Source: Paenibacillus albicereus (GTDB taxonomy: Bacteria > Bacillota > Bacilli > Paenibacillales > Paenibacillaceae). From it: a stretch of 64,000 bases of DNA. The notes beneath the pieces are model-generated. The model searched no databases, was not told the origin of the DNA, and saw only the letters and a program-made list of their open reading frames with translations. Positions 24,121-32,493 of the stretch are shown here, in pieces. Numbering within the stretch: position 1 is the first letter of the stretch; every line of letters starts with the position of its first letter. The stretch lies in the NCBI RefSeq assembly GCF_012676905.1, contig NZ_CP051428.1:1231001-1295000 (forward strand), written 5' to 3'. The position numbers and the translations under genes were made by a program.

Positions 24121-24760
24121 CCGAACGAAGGGGTCCAAACTACCCTCACGAGCGAAAAGGCGGCTGATCCGACTGAGCGAAGGGGTCGGGACTACCGTCA
24201 TGAGCTCAAAGCTAGATGATTCGGCCGAACGAAGGGGTCCAAACTACCTTCACGAGCGAGAAGGCGGCTGGTCCGACTGAGCGAAGGGGTCGGGACTACC
24301 GTCATGAGCTCAAAGCTAGATGATTCGGCCGAACGAAGGGGTCGGGACTACCGTCATGAGCTCAAAGCTAGGTGATTCCGCCGAACGAAGGGGTCCAAAC
24401 TACCGTCACGAGCGAGAAGGCGGCTGGTCCGACTGAGCGAAGGGGTCGGGACTACCGTCATGAGCTCAAAGCTAGATGATTCGGCCGAACGAAGGGGTCC
24501 AAACTACCGTCACGAGCGAGAAGGCGGCTGGTCCGACTGAGGGAAGGGGTCGGGACTACCGTCATGAGCTCAAAGCTAGATGATTCGTCCGAACGAAGGG
24601 GTCCAAACTACCGTCACGAGCGAGAAGGCGGCTGGTCCGACTGAGGGAAGGGGTCGGGACTACCGTCATGAGCTCAAAGCTAAGTGATCCGGCCGAACGA
24701 AGGGGTCCAAACTACCGTCATGAGCGAGGAGCCGGCTGGTCTGACTCAGCGACAGTGTCC
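24121..24760. repeat. 52-bp tandem repeat array, type F (12-13 units, 104-bp higher order)
   Basis: GAAGGGG recurs at 24127, 24179, 24231, 24283, 24335, 24387, 24439, 24491, 24543, 24595, 24647 and 24699, always 52 bases apart, with a decayed copy near 24751. Two unit variants mostly alternate: one ends in AGCTCAAAGCTAGATGATTC, the other in CACGAGCGAGAAGGCGGCTG. The palindrome TTCGGCCGAA lies at one type of junction. Confidence 0.92.
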
Positions 24761-24988
24761 AAACCGCCGTCGGAAGGTGGTGAAGACGGTGAATTTGACC
24801 TTGTATGCAGCTTTCTGAATCCAAGGGGTTGAGCGAGGAAGGCGAGCGAGGGGGTTCAATGAGTCGGAAAGCGAAGCGGACGGGGGCTCGTGGAGAAGCG
24901 GAAGCGGTTCCCTTGGAGGCCGGATTCCACCCCTGTTGGGGAATGGAATCAAAGGAATCTGGGCTCCAGGGAGATCGGAACGAGTCCC

Positions 24989-25240
24989 CGCTCCGCGAAG
25001 CGGATGCCCGGCTTCGATGTCTGCTCCGCGAAGCGAATGCCCGGCTTCAATGTCTGCTCCGCGAAGCGGATGCCCGGCTTCGATGTCTGCTCCGCGAAGC
25101 GGATGCCCGGCTTCGATGTCTGCTCCGCAAAGCGGATGCCGACTTCGATGCCCGGCTTCAATGTCTGCTCCGCGAAGCGGTTCCCGGCTTCGATGCCCGC
25201 TCCGCAAAGCGGATGCCCGGCTTCGATGCCCGGTCTCGAT
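24989..25240. repeat. 33-bp tandem repeat array (about 7 units)
   Basis: CTCCGCGAAGCGGATGCCCG followed by GCTTCGATGTCTG repeats every 33 bases from 24991 (24991, 25024, 25057 and so on), with some rearranged copies after 25140. Each unit has CCGC/GCGG and GAAGC/GCTTC inverted arms. No gene is supported here. The stretch 24761-24988 shows nothing else. Confidence 0.85.
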
Positions 25241-25315
25241 GCCCGCTCCGCCCGCCGGCTCCCGTCCCTTCCCGCCTCCCGTTGAAAAAGTATCGGTTAT
25301 TGTTGCTCCTCCCAA

Positions 25316-25345
25316 TGACGGCGTCCAGGGCGGCGGACCTATAAT
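25316..25345 (+). promoter_or_regulatory. Promoter of the oligosaccharide ABC operon
   Basis: A perfect TATAAT (25340-25345) with TGACGG about 18 bases upstream as a poor -35, typical of an activator-dependent promoter. YesN is the obvious candidate activator. The permease ATG is 47 bases downstream. Confidence 0.65.
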
Positions 25346-25392
25346 GGGACCGTAAGCCAGACCAGACCGCAACACCGAGAGGAGAGGGGCTC

Positions 25393-26313
25393 ATGAACCG
25401 AGGCGGCTTTTGGTCGGACGTCAGCAAGTACCGCGTCCTCCTGCTCATGCTGCTGCCGGCCGTTCTGTTCTTCCTGCTGTTCGCCTACATCCCGATGGCC
25501 GGGATCGTACTCGCGTTCAAGCAGTTCAATTACAACGGAGGCATCTTCGGCAGTCCGTGGAACGGACTCGACAACTTCCGGTTCTTCTTTGAATCCGGGG
25601 ACGCCTGGCGGGTCACCCGCAACACGGCGCTGTACAATATCGCGTTCATCATCGTGAACAACGTGCTGCAGATCGCGGCGGCGATCCTGCTGTTCGAGGC
25701 GGCGCGGCCGTTCTTCCGCAAGATTTTCCAGACGATGCTGTTCCTGCCGTACTTCATCTCCTGGGTCGTCGTCGGGGCGATCGCCTACAACCTGTTCAAC
25801 TACGACTACGGCATGCTGAACTCCGTGCTCGGCTGGCTCGGGATGGAGCCGATCGACGTGTACAACACGGCCTCCTACTGGCCGCTGCTGCTGATCCTCA
25901 TCTCCGCATGGAAGGCGCTCGGCTACGGCACGGTCATGTACCTGGCCGCGATCACCGGGCTCGACCGCGAGATGTACGAGGCGGCGGAGATCGACGGGGC
26001 GAACATCTTCCAGCGCATCATCCACATCACGATCCCGAACCTGATGCCGACGCTCATCATCCTCGTGCTGCTCGCGATCGGCAACATCTTCCGCGGCGAC
26101 TTCGGAATGTTCTACAACATGGTCGGCACCAACGGCATCCTGTTCTCGACGACCGACGTCATCGACACGTACGTGTTCCGCGCGCTGACGGCGAACAACG
26201 ACATCGGCATGTCGGCCGCGGCCGGCTTCTACCAGTCGATCCTCGGCTTCATCACGATCCTCGTCGCCAACTGGGCGGTCCGCCGCTACGACAAGGACCG
26301 GGCGCTGTTCTAG
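25393..26313 (+). CDS. Sugar ABC transporter permease, LplB type
   Basis: A 306-residue membrane protein with six predicted helices: YRVLLLMLLPAVLFFLLFAY near the N-terminus and the EAA loop EAAEIDGANIFQRIIHITIP at about 198-217, which docks with the ATPase. It belongs to the CUT1/LplB branch that imports oligosaccharides in Paenibacillaceae. Its partners are the next two genes. No ATPase gene is in the operon; such systems usually share an MsmX-type ATPase encoded elsewhere, and the UgpC-like one at 49.5 kb could serve. GAGAGGAGAGG precedes the ATG. Confidence 0.92.
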   Translation: MNRGGFWSDVSKYRVLLLMLLPAVLFFLLFAYIPMAGIVLAFKQFNYNGGIFGSPWNGLDNFRFFFESGDAWRVTRNTALYNIAFIIVNNVLQIAAAILLFEAARPFFRKIFQTMLFLPYFISWVVVGAIAYNLFNYDYGMLNSVLGWLGMEPIDVYNTASYWPLLLILISAWKALGYGTVMYLAAITGLDREMYEAAEIDGANIFQRIIHITIPNLMPTLIILVLLAIGNIFRGDFGMFYNMVGTNGILFSTTDVIDTYVFRALTANNDIGMSAAAGFYQSILGFITILVANWAVRRYDKDRALF

Positions 26314-26331
26314 AAAGGAGGCTCATCCGAC

Positions 26332-27267
26332 ATGAAAAACCAGGCTGCGGCCGCCCCGGCCGCCTCCGACGCGGTCCGAGGCAAAGCCGTCCGCCGGGAC
26401 ATGCTGCTGTTCCGCATCCTCGGCTACGCGGTGCTGACGCTGCTCGCGCTGTTCTGCTTCGTGCCGTTCCTGCTCGTGCTGTCCTCGTCGCTGACGAGCG
26501 AGAGCTCGATCATCGAGAACGGCTTCCAGCTGCTGCCGGCGGAGTTCTCCACCGAAGCGTACTCGCTGCTGTTCCAGTACCCGGAGCAGATTCTCCGCGC
26601 CTACGCCGTCACGATCGGCGTGACGGCGCTCGGCACCTTCGCCGGACTGTTCCTGACGTCGATGACGGCGTACGTGCTGTCCCGCAAGGATTTCCGCTGG
26701 CGCAACTCGTTCTCGTTCTTCTTCTTCTTCACGACGCTGTTCAGCGGCGGGCTCGTCCCGTGGTACCTGCTCATCGTCAACTACCTGCAGCTCAAGGACA
26801 CGTTCATCGTGCTCGTGCTGCCGATGCTGCTCAACGTGTTCTACATCATCGTCATGAAGTCGTTCATGAGCGGCATCCCGGAGGCGATCGTCGAGTCGGC
26901 CAAGATGGACGGGGCGGACGACTTCCGGATCTACTGGCAGCTCATCCTGCCGCTCGCCAAGCCGGCGCTCGCCACGATCGGGCTGTTCCTGGCGCTCGGC
27001 TACTGGAATGACTGGTACAACGCGCTGCTGTTCGTCTCCAACGACAACCTGATGCCGCTCCAGTACTACCTGTACAAGATGCTGGGCAACATGGACGGCA
27101 TGCGCAAGGCGCTCATCAGCTCCGGCGCGGTCGTGACCCTCAGCATCCCGACGGAGAGCCTCAAGATGGCGATGACTGTCACCGCGATCGGGCCGATCCT
27201 GCTGGCCTATCCGTTCATCCAGCGCTACTTCGTGCAAGGCCTGACGATCGGGTCCGTGAAGGGCTAG
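26332..27267 (+). CDS. Sugar ABC transporter permease, YtcP/LplC type
   Basis: A 311-residue protein with six helices. The EAA motif is EAIVESAKMDGADDFRIYWQ, then LILPLAKPALA; the family ending FIQRYFVQGLTIGSVKG is exact for this branch. The first 25 residues are Ala-rich and cytosolic. AGAAAGGAGG precedes the ATG, 18 bases after the previous stop. It forms the heterodimeric channel with the LplB-type permease. Confidence 0.92.
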   Translation: MKNQAAAAPAASDAVRGKAVRRDMLLFRILGYAVLTLLALFCFVPFLLVLSSSLTSESSIIENGFQLLPAEFSTEAYSLLFQYPEQILRAYAVTIGVTALGTFAGLFLTSMTAYVLSRKDFRWRNSFSFFFFFTTLFSGGLVPWYLLIVNYLQLKDTFIVLVLPMLLNVFYIIVMKSFMSGIPEAIVESAKMDGADDFRIYWQLILPLAKPALATIGLFLALGYWNDWYNALLFVSNDNLMPLQYYLYKMLGNMDGMRKALISSGAVVTLSIPTESLKMAMTVTAIGPILLAYPFIQRYFVQGLTIGSVKG

Positions 27268-27301
27268 TCCTTTCTTATACTCATATAGGGGGAACACTTC
27301 C

Positions 27302-28882
27302 ATGAAAACGAACACGAGAAAAGCAGCCCTGCTGCCGCTGGCGGCCGCGCTGTCGCTGACCGCCATCCTCTCCGCCTGCAGCGGCGGAGGCAATGCCGAG
27401 CCGTCCGCAGCTCCGGCCGCATCGACCGCACCGTCCGCTGCGCCGGGCGAATCGTCCGGCCCAGCCGACACGTCGCAGGAGGTCAAGCTCAAGATGATCC
27501 TCGTCGGCGGCAAGCCGGTCGACTACGACAAGGTGTTCGGCGAGCTGAACGCGAAGCTCAAGGAGAAGATCAACGCGACGGTCGAGGTCGAGTTCCTCGA
27601 CTGGTCCGACTGGAACCAGAAGTACCCGCTCAAGTTCGCGGCCAACGAGGACTTCGACCTCGTGTATACGGCGAACTGGGCGTACTACAACGACCAGGCG
27701 CTCAAGGGCGGCTTCCTGGAGCTGACCGAGGACATGCTGAAGCAGTACGCGCCGCAGACGATGGAAAGCATGCCGTCTGTCTCGTGGGACCAGGCCAAGG
27801 TGAACGGCAAGCTGTACATGGTGCCGAACAACAACGTCGAGGTCAACGACAAGGTCATCCTGTACCGCGAGGACCTGCGCAAGAAGCACAATCTGCCGGA
27901 GATCAACAGCCTCGACACGTACGCGCAGTATTTGAAGGCGATCGCGGCGAACGAAAAGGGCATCATCCCTTACGGCGCCAAAGCCGGCGACGGCTGGAAG
28001 TGGCATGAGATGGACCAGGCGACGCTGGAGCAGCACAACGACTGGAACCTCGTCGACACGACGCTGCCGCTCGCCTACAAGATGGACGACGCGACGGGCC
28101 AGATCTTCAACATCTACGACACGCAGGAGTTCAAGGATCTGCTCGTGTACTACAAGGATCTGGCGGACAGCGGCGTCTGGAGCAAAAACGTCGTCAGCAA
28201 CAAGAACGACGTCTGGCAGGACATCAAGGCCGGCAAGGTCGCTTCCTATGCCGCCCAGAACCTCGGCACCGCCGGCTCCAACCTGGCGGAGATGCGCCGC
28301 GACAACCCGTCGCTTGAAGTCGCCATCGCGGACATCACGCCGAACGGCAAGAAGATCGCCGCCATCTCCACGCAGAACGGCATGGCGATTCACGCGACGA
28401 GCAAAAATCCGGAGCGCTCGCTCATGCTGATCGACCTGCTGCAGAACGACAAGGAGATCCATGACCTGACGATGTACGGCATCGCCGGCGCGAACTACGT
28501 GCCGGAGGGCGACGACAAGTATGCGGCCGGTCCGACCGCGGGCAACTACACCGGCTTCTCCAATTGGGGCTGGAACTCGCCGCTCAACCGCAAGGACGCC
28601 TCGTATCCTCAGGAAGCGGACGATATGTTCAACGGCTGGCAGTCTAAAATCTACCACTTCCCGCTGGAGACGTTCGTGTTCAACGGCGAGAAGGTCAAGG
28701 CGGAAGTCGCCAACATCGGCAACGTCATGACGCGCTACGCGATTCCGCTGGAATACGGCCTCATCAAGGACATCGACAAGGGCCATGCCGACCTCATCAA
28801 GCAGCTCAAGGCCGCCGGCATCGACAAGGTGCAGGCCGAGATGCAGGCGCAGGTCGACGCGTTCCTCGCGGCGCAGAAGTAA
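27302..28882 (+). CDS. Extracellular sugar-binding lipoprotein (LplA/YtcQ type)
   Basis: A 526-residue protein. The lipoprotein signal ends in LSACSGGG, with the Cys near residue 27 as lipid anchor, followed by a Ser/Ala/Pro-rich linker to about 60. The large solute-binding domain (family 1 type, about 65-526) is longer than maltose-type proteins, as usual for LplA/YtcQ relatives. It delivers oligosaccharides to the two upstream permeases; given GH53 and GH42, galacto-oligosaccharides are the likely ligand (inference). AGGGGGAA precedes the ATG. Confidence 0.92.
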   Translation: MKTNTRKAALLPLAAALSLTAILSACSGGGNAEPSAAPAASTAPSAAPGESSGPADTSQEVKLKMILVGGKPVDYDKVFGELNAKLKEKINATVEVEFLDWSDWNQKYPLKFAANEDFDLVYTANWAYYNDQALKGGFLELTEDMLKQYAPQTMESMPSVSWDQAKVNGKLYMVPNNNVEVNDKVILYREDLRKKHNLPEINSLDTYAQYLKAIAANEKGIIPYGAKAGDGWKWHEMDQATLEQHNDWNLVDTTLPLAYKMDDATGQIFNIYDTQEFKDLLVYYKDLADSGVWSKNVVSNKNDVWQDIKAGKVASYAAQNLGTAGSNLAEMRRDNPSLEVAIADITPNGKKIAAISTQNGMAIHATSKNPERSLMLIDLLQNDKEIHDLTMYGIAGANYVPEGDDKYAAGPTAGNYTGFSNWGWNSPLNRKDASYPQEADDMFNGWQSKIYHFPLETFVFNGEKVKAEVANIGNVMTRYAIPLEYGLIKDIDKGHADLIKQLKAAGIDKVQAEMQAQVDAFLAAQK

Positions 28883-28900
28883 GATCATGATCCCGCTCGC

Positions 28901-29090
28901 GGGCAAGCGGCCCGTCAACGGGCCGAACAAGTACTCGGCGGCAAGCGGCCCGTCGACGGGCCGAACGAGTCCTAAGCGGCAAGCGATCCGTCGACGGGCC
29001 GAACAAGTCCTCGGCGGCAAGCGATCCGTCGATGGGCCGAACGAGCCCTCGGCGGCAGCGATCCGTCGACGGGCCGAACGAGCTCGCGGC
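28901..29090. repeat. 38-bp tandem repeat array (5 units)
   Basis: GCAAGCG or GCAGCG begins units at 28903, 28941, 28979, 29017 and 29054. The second unit contains the perfect palindrome GGCCCGTCGACGGGCC and the other units close variants of it. It separates the binding protein gene from the GH42 gene. Confidence 0.85.
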
Positions 29091-29107
29091 CGCCGTCCGT
29101 TCCGCTG

Positions 29108-29158
29108 CAGCCGCCCCCTCGCGGGGGCGGCTCGCGGCTTTTCGCTTGATGTTTTTTT
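29108..29158 (+). terminator. Terminator / attenuator between ABC operon and GH42 gene
   Basis: AGCCGCCCCC and GGGGGCGGCT pair around TCGC, with GGCTTTT and a later run of seven Ts (29151-29157). Only 6 bases separate the T run from the GH42 ribosome site, so partial read-through may set the enzyme level. Confidence 0.75.
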
Positions 29159-29180
29159 ACTCGAAAGGAGAAAGACCGCC

Positions 29181-31256
29181 ATGACCAAAACCCTCAAGTT
29201 CCCCCCGATCAGCCCGAAGCTGCCCGTTATGATGCACGGAGCGGACTACAACCCCGACCAGTGGCAGCATGATCCCGCCGTGCTGGAGGAGGACATCCGC
29301 CTCATGAAGCTCGCAGGCTGCAACGTCATGTCCGTCGGCATCTTCGCCTGGGCGGCGCTGGAGCCGGAGGAAGGCCGCTTCGAGTTCGGCTGGATGGACC
29401 GGCTGCTGGACACGTTCGCCGAGAACGGCATCTATGCCTGGCTGGCGACGCCGAGCGGCGCGCGTCCGGCCTGGATGTCGGAGAAGTACCCCGAGGTGCT
29501 GCGCACGGGCGGCAACCGGGTCCGCAATCTGCACGGCATGCGCCACAACCACTGCTATACGTCTCCGGTGTACCGGGAAAAGACGCGCCTCATGAACGCC
29601 CAGCTGGCGGAGCGCTACGCCCAGCATCCGGCGGTGCTCGGCTGGCATATCTCCAATGAGTACGGCGGCGAATGCCACTGCGGGCATTGCCAGGACGCGT
29701 TCCGCGCGTGGCTCCAGGAGCGCTACGGCACGCTGGACGCGCTCAACGCCGCCTGGTGGGCGACGTTCTGGAGCCATACGTACACGTCGTGGGAGCAGGT
29801 CGAGTCGCCCGCGCCGCACGGCGAGACGATGGTGCACGCGCACAACCTCGATTGGCGCCGCTTCGTGACGCATCAGACGGCGGACTTCTGCCGCGCCGAG
29901 ATCGAGCCGCTGAAGGCGGCCAATCCGGAGCTGCCGGCGACGACGAACCTGATGGACCTGTTCTACGACCTCGACTACCGGGAGCTGGCCAAGGTGATCG
30001 ACTTCGTCAGCTGGGACGCCTACCCGATGTGGCATTCGCAGGCGAGCGACGCCGGCACGGCCGCCTGGTTCGCGTTCAACCACGACCTGTTCCGCTCGCT
30101 CAAGCAGCAGCCGTTCCTGCTCATGGAGAGCACGCCGAGCCTGACGAACTGGCAGCCCGTCAGCAAGCTCAAGCGTCCCGGCATGCACCGGCTCAGCTCG
30201 CTGCAGGCAGTGGCGCACGGCTCCGACTCGGTGCAGTATTTCCAATGGCGCAAGAGCCGCGGCTCGAGCGAGAAGTTCCATGGCGCGGTCGTCGACCATG
30301 TCGGCCACGAGCATACGCGCGTGTTCCGGGACGTGGCCGAGCTCGGCCGCGAGCTCGCGTCCATGGGCGAGGTCGTCGGCACGGGCGTGCCGGCGGAGAC
30401 GGCGATCGTGTTCGACTGGGACAACCGCTGGGCGGTGAACGACGCGCAGGGCCCGCGCAACGGCGGCCTGCGCTATGAGCAGACGGTCGTGCAGCACTAC
30501 AAGGCGCTGTGGGAAATGGGCGTGCCGGTCGACGTCATCGGCTCCGCCGATCCGCTGGACGGCTACAAGCTGCTGATCCTGCCGATGACGTACCTGCTGC
30601 GTCAGGACGCCGGCGAGCGCATCGAGGCGTTCGTGCGCGGGGGCGGCACGGTCGCGATGACGTACTGGAGCGGCGTCGTCGACGAGCATGACCTGTGCCG
30701 TCTCGACGGCTTCCCCGGTCCGCTGCGCAAGGCGGCGGGCGTCTGGGCCGAGGAGATCGAAGGCTTGCACGACGGCGAGGAGAATCGCCTCGTGCTGCGC
30801 GAGGGCAATGCGCTCGGCCTGACGGGCAGCTGGCGCATCCACGAAATCTGCGAGCTGATCCACGCCGAGGGCGCGGAGGTCGTGGCCGAGTACGGCGACG
30901 ACTTCTACGCCGGGCGGCCGGCGCTGACGGTCCACGCCTTCGGCGAGGGCCGGGTGCACTATCTGGCCGCGCGCGTGGCGGACGACTCGTTCTACGGCGC
31001 GTGGTACGGCGCGCTCGTCCGCGAGGCGGGCGTGGCGCGCGCGCTGGAGGCGGAGCTGCCTGCGGGCGTGACCGCGCAGCTGCGCAGCGACGGGGAGCAC
31101 GACTACGTGTTCGTGCTCAACTTCTCCGGCGCGGCGGCGCAGGTGCGGCTCGGCGAGAGCGGACTCGTCCGCTTCGAGTCCGGCGAGCCGGCCGGCGCCG
31201 AGCTGGCGCTGCCGGCGCACGGCGCGGCGCTGCTGAAGCGCGCCGCGCGGCGCTAG
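29181..31256 (+). CDS. ganA: GH42 beta-galactosidase (cytoplasmic)
   Basis: A 691-residue protein without a signal peptide. The GH42 barrel starts at MMHGADYNPDQW. The acid/base is E160 (HISNEYGGECHCGHC) and the nucleophile E316 (FLLMESTPS). The zinc-site cysteines C125, C165, C167 and C170 are all present, as in thermophilic A4-type enzymes. The trimerisation domain (about 400-610) and small C-terminal beta domain follow. It would hydrolyse galacto-oligosaccharides released by the GH53 enzyme and imported by the ABC system. AAAGGAG is 10 bases before the ATG at 29181; a much longer upstream frame is only repeat translation. Confidence 0.94.
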   Translation: MTKTLKFPPISPKLPVMMHGADYNPDQWQHDPAVLEEDIRLMKLAGCNVMSVGIFAWAALEPEEGRFEFGWMDRLLDTFAENGIYAWLATPSGARPAWMSEKYPEVLRTGGNRVRNLHGMRHNHCYTSPVYREKTRLMNAQLAERYAQHPAVLGWHISNEYGGECHCGHCQDAFRAWLQERYGTLDALNAAWWATFWSHTYTSWEQVESPAPHGETMVHAHNLDWRRFVTHQTADFCRAEIEPLKAANPELPATTNLMDLFYDLDYRELAKVIDFVSWDAYPMWHSQASDAGTAAWFAFNHDLFRSLKQQPFLLMESTPSLTNWQPVSKLKRPGMHRLSSLQAVAHGSDSVQYFQWRKSRGSSEKFHGAVVDHVGHEHTRVFRDVAELGRELASMGEVVGTGVPAETAIVFDWDNRWAVNDAQGPRNGGLRYEQTVVQHYKALWEMGVPVDVIGSADPLDGYKLLILPMTYLLRQDAGERIEAFVRGGGTVAMTYWSGVVDEHDLCRLDGFPGPLRKAAGVWAEEIEGLHDGEENRLVLREGNALGLTGSWRIHEICELIHAEGAEVVAEYGDDFYAGRPALTVHAFGEGRVHYLAARVADDSFYGAWYGALVREAGVARALEAELPAGVTAQLRSDGEHDYVFVLNFSGAAAQVRLGESGLVRFESGEPAGAELALPAHGAALLKRAARR
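31145..31231 (+). repeat. Parent copy of an 87-bp direct duplication (GH42 3' end)
   Basis: This part of the GH42 coding sequence is repeated at 31546-31632 with one visible mismatch (GAGCCGG versus GAGTCGG). Confidence 0.85.
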
Positions 31257-31261
31257 GGCGG

Positions 31262-31680
31262 CGGGCGGCAGGCGGCCGGGCGCGGGAGAGGCAGGGCGGT
31301 GGCGGGCGAGCGTGGGAGGCAGAGGCGAGCAGCGGGGGCGGGCGAGCGTGGGAGGCAGAGGCGAGCAGCGGGGGCGGGCGAGCGTGGGAGGCAGAGGCGA
31401 GCGGCGGGCGGTAGGTGGCCCGGCATGGGAGGCAGGGGCGGCGGCGAGCGAGCGTGGGAGGCAGAGGCGAGCGGCGGGCGGACGGTAGGCGGCCCGGCAC
31501 GGGAGGCAGGGGCGGCGGCGAGCGAGCGGACGGTAGGCGCCGGGCGCGGCTCGGCGAGAGCGGACTCGTCCGCTTCGAGTCCGGCGAGTCGGCCGGCGCC
31601 GAGCTGGCGCTGCCGGCGCACGGCGCGGCGCTAGAGCGGCGAGCGGTAGTCGGCCAGGCGCGGGAGGCAGACGCCGCTGC
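31262..31680. repeat. G-rich 36-bp repeats plus duplicated GH42 3' end
   Basis: AGAGGCGAGC recurs at 31321, 31357 and 31393 (36 bases apart) within strongly purine-rich + strand DNA. At 31546-31632 an 87-base stretch duplicates the GH42 3' end, and the following bases also resemble the DNA after the real stop. The pattern suggests segmental duplication with the G-rich repeats caught between the copies. No gene is supported. Confidence 0.8.
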
Positions 31681-31683
31681 TGG

Positions 31684-31885
31684 CTAACGACGTTTCAGCT
31701 CCTTAGAGGGCTGAAATCGGGTCTCCCCGAAATTTAACGACTCGTGAGGCGCTTAGGGCAGCAAAAGGGCCCCAATAAAGCCTGTAAACGAAGAGTTGGC
31801 TGCTCTAAGCGTTCGAGCAGTCGTTAGCATTCCAAGCAGGCTTCAATCTAGCTTCTAAGCGCCTCACTCGTCGTTAGAGAACCGG
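31684..31885. other. Structured spacer element: four copies of a ~28-nt motif, two per orientation
   Basis: TAACGAC followed about 10 bases later by CTTAGRG(C)NG occurs forward at 31685 and 31735 (50 apart) and reversed ending at 31826 and 31876 (50 apart). Segments 31736-31756 and 31855-31875 form a 21-bp inverted repeat with two mismatches. The 31751-31762 segment can instead pair with 31799-31810. Smaller hairpins lie at 31693-31716 and 31717-31730. This could be a structured RNA or a miniature inverted-repeat element. Nothing else is seen between 31886 and 32030. Confidence 0.5.
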
Positions 31886-32030
31886 GCTCCGTTCGCATCA
31901 CCGTCCCATGCAGCGAGTGGAGAACACTTAAAGCTGGAGACCGGTGGTCTGTCAGGCTCATTAAGAAAGCTGGGTTAAGGTGAAACGCAGCGGTCGACTC
32001 CTAGAAAGCGCCGTCCTCAGCAGCCAAAAC

Positions 32031-32079
32031 GAAGAAGCGTTCCGATCCACGTCGCATGTGGATCGGAACGCTTCTTTTC
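32031..32079. terminator. Very strong hairpin terminator without an obvious upstream gene
   Basis: A 20-base arm beginning GAAGAAGCGTTCCG pairs perfectly with its complement ending CGGAACGCTTCTTTTC, around GTCGCAT. The nearest upstream stop codon is almost 800 bases away, so it may end a non-coding transcript or remain from a lost gene. Confidence 0.8.
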
Positions 32080-32109
32080 ATAGGGCCCACTTCTGCCAGT
32101 GCTTGCCGA

Positions 32110-32410
32110 ACGCCCGCCCGGATCGAGTTAAAGCCTGCCGAACGCCTCCGCCAGGACCAGTTAAGTCGGTTTTATCGAGTTAGAGCCTGCCGAATGCCAC
32201 CGCCGGGGCCAATTAGTTCGATTTAATCGAGCTAATGACAGCCAAACGCCTTCGCCAGGACCAGTTAAGTCGGTTTTATCGAGTTAAAGCCTGTTGAACG
32301 CCTCCGCCAGGACCAGTTAAGTCGGTTTTATCGAGTTAAAGCCTGCCGAACGCCTCCGCCGGGACCAGTTAAGTCGGTTTTATCGAGTTAGAGCCTGCCG
32401 AAAGACCCAC
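32110..32410 (+). repeat. 52-bp tandem repeat array, type D (6 units)
   Basis: CGAGTTA or CGAGCTA recurs at 32124, 32176, 32228, 32280, 32332 and 32384, exactly 52 bases apart. Most units have arms TAAGTCGG and TCGAGTTA around TTTTA. The motif GAGTTAAAGCCTGCC aligns with the type A and C units. Confidence 0.9.
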
Positions 32411-32493
32411 CTGCGAGCATCCGTGAAGGGTGCCTTCACAGCGGGAAAACCAAGCAGAAGCAGTCGCAACGAACGACGAGGGGAGCAAGCGGC

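Noticed and set aside
24121-24760. CRISPR-like repeats with alternating spacers
   Set aside because: The parts between the shared motif belong to only two recurring variants, so they are not spacers.
24805-25355. Repeat-rich proteins with CLLREAD or RSGCPAS units
   Set aside because: All three frames are open simply because the 33-bp unit has no stop; there is no ribosome site and no recognisable domain.
28785-29180. N-terminal extension of the GH42 enzyme into the 38-bp repeats
   Set aside because: The family N-terminus and AAAGGAG ribosome site fit ATG 29181; the extension overlaps the previous gene and a terminator.
27281-31220. Long minus-strand open frames opposite the binding protein and GH42 genes
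   Set aside because: They are antisense shadows of well-supported genes with catalytic residues on the plus strand.
31736-31875. Classical MITE with target duplication
   Set aside because: The inverted repeat arises from motif copies in opposite orientation, and I could not see a clear target duplication; it is kept only as a structured element.
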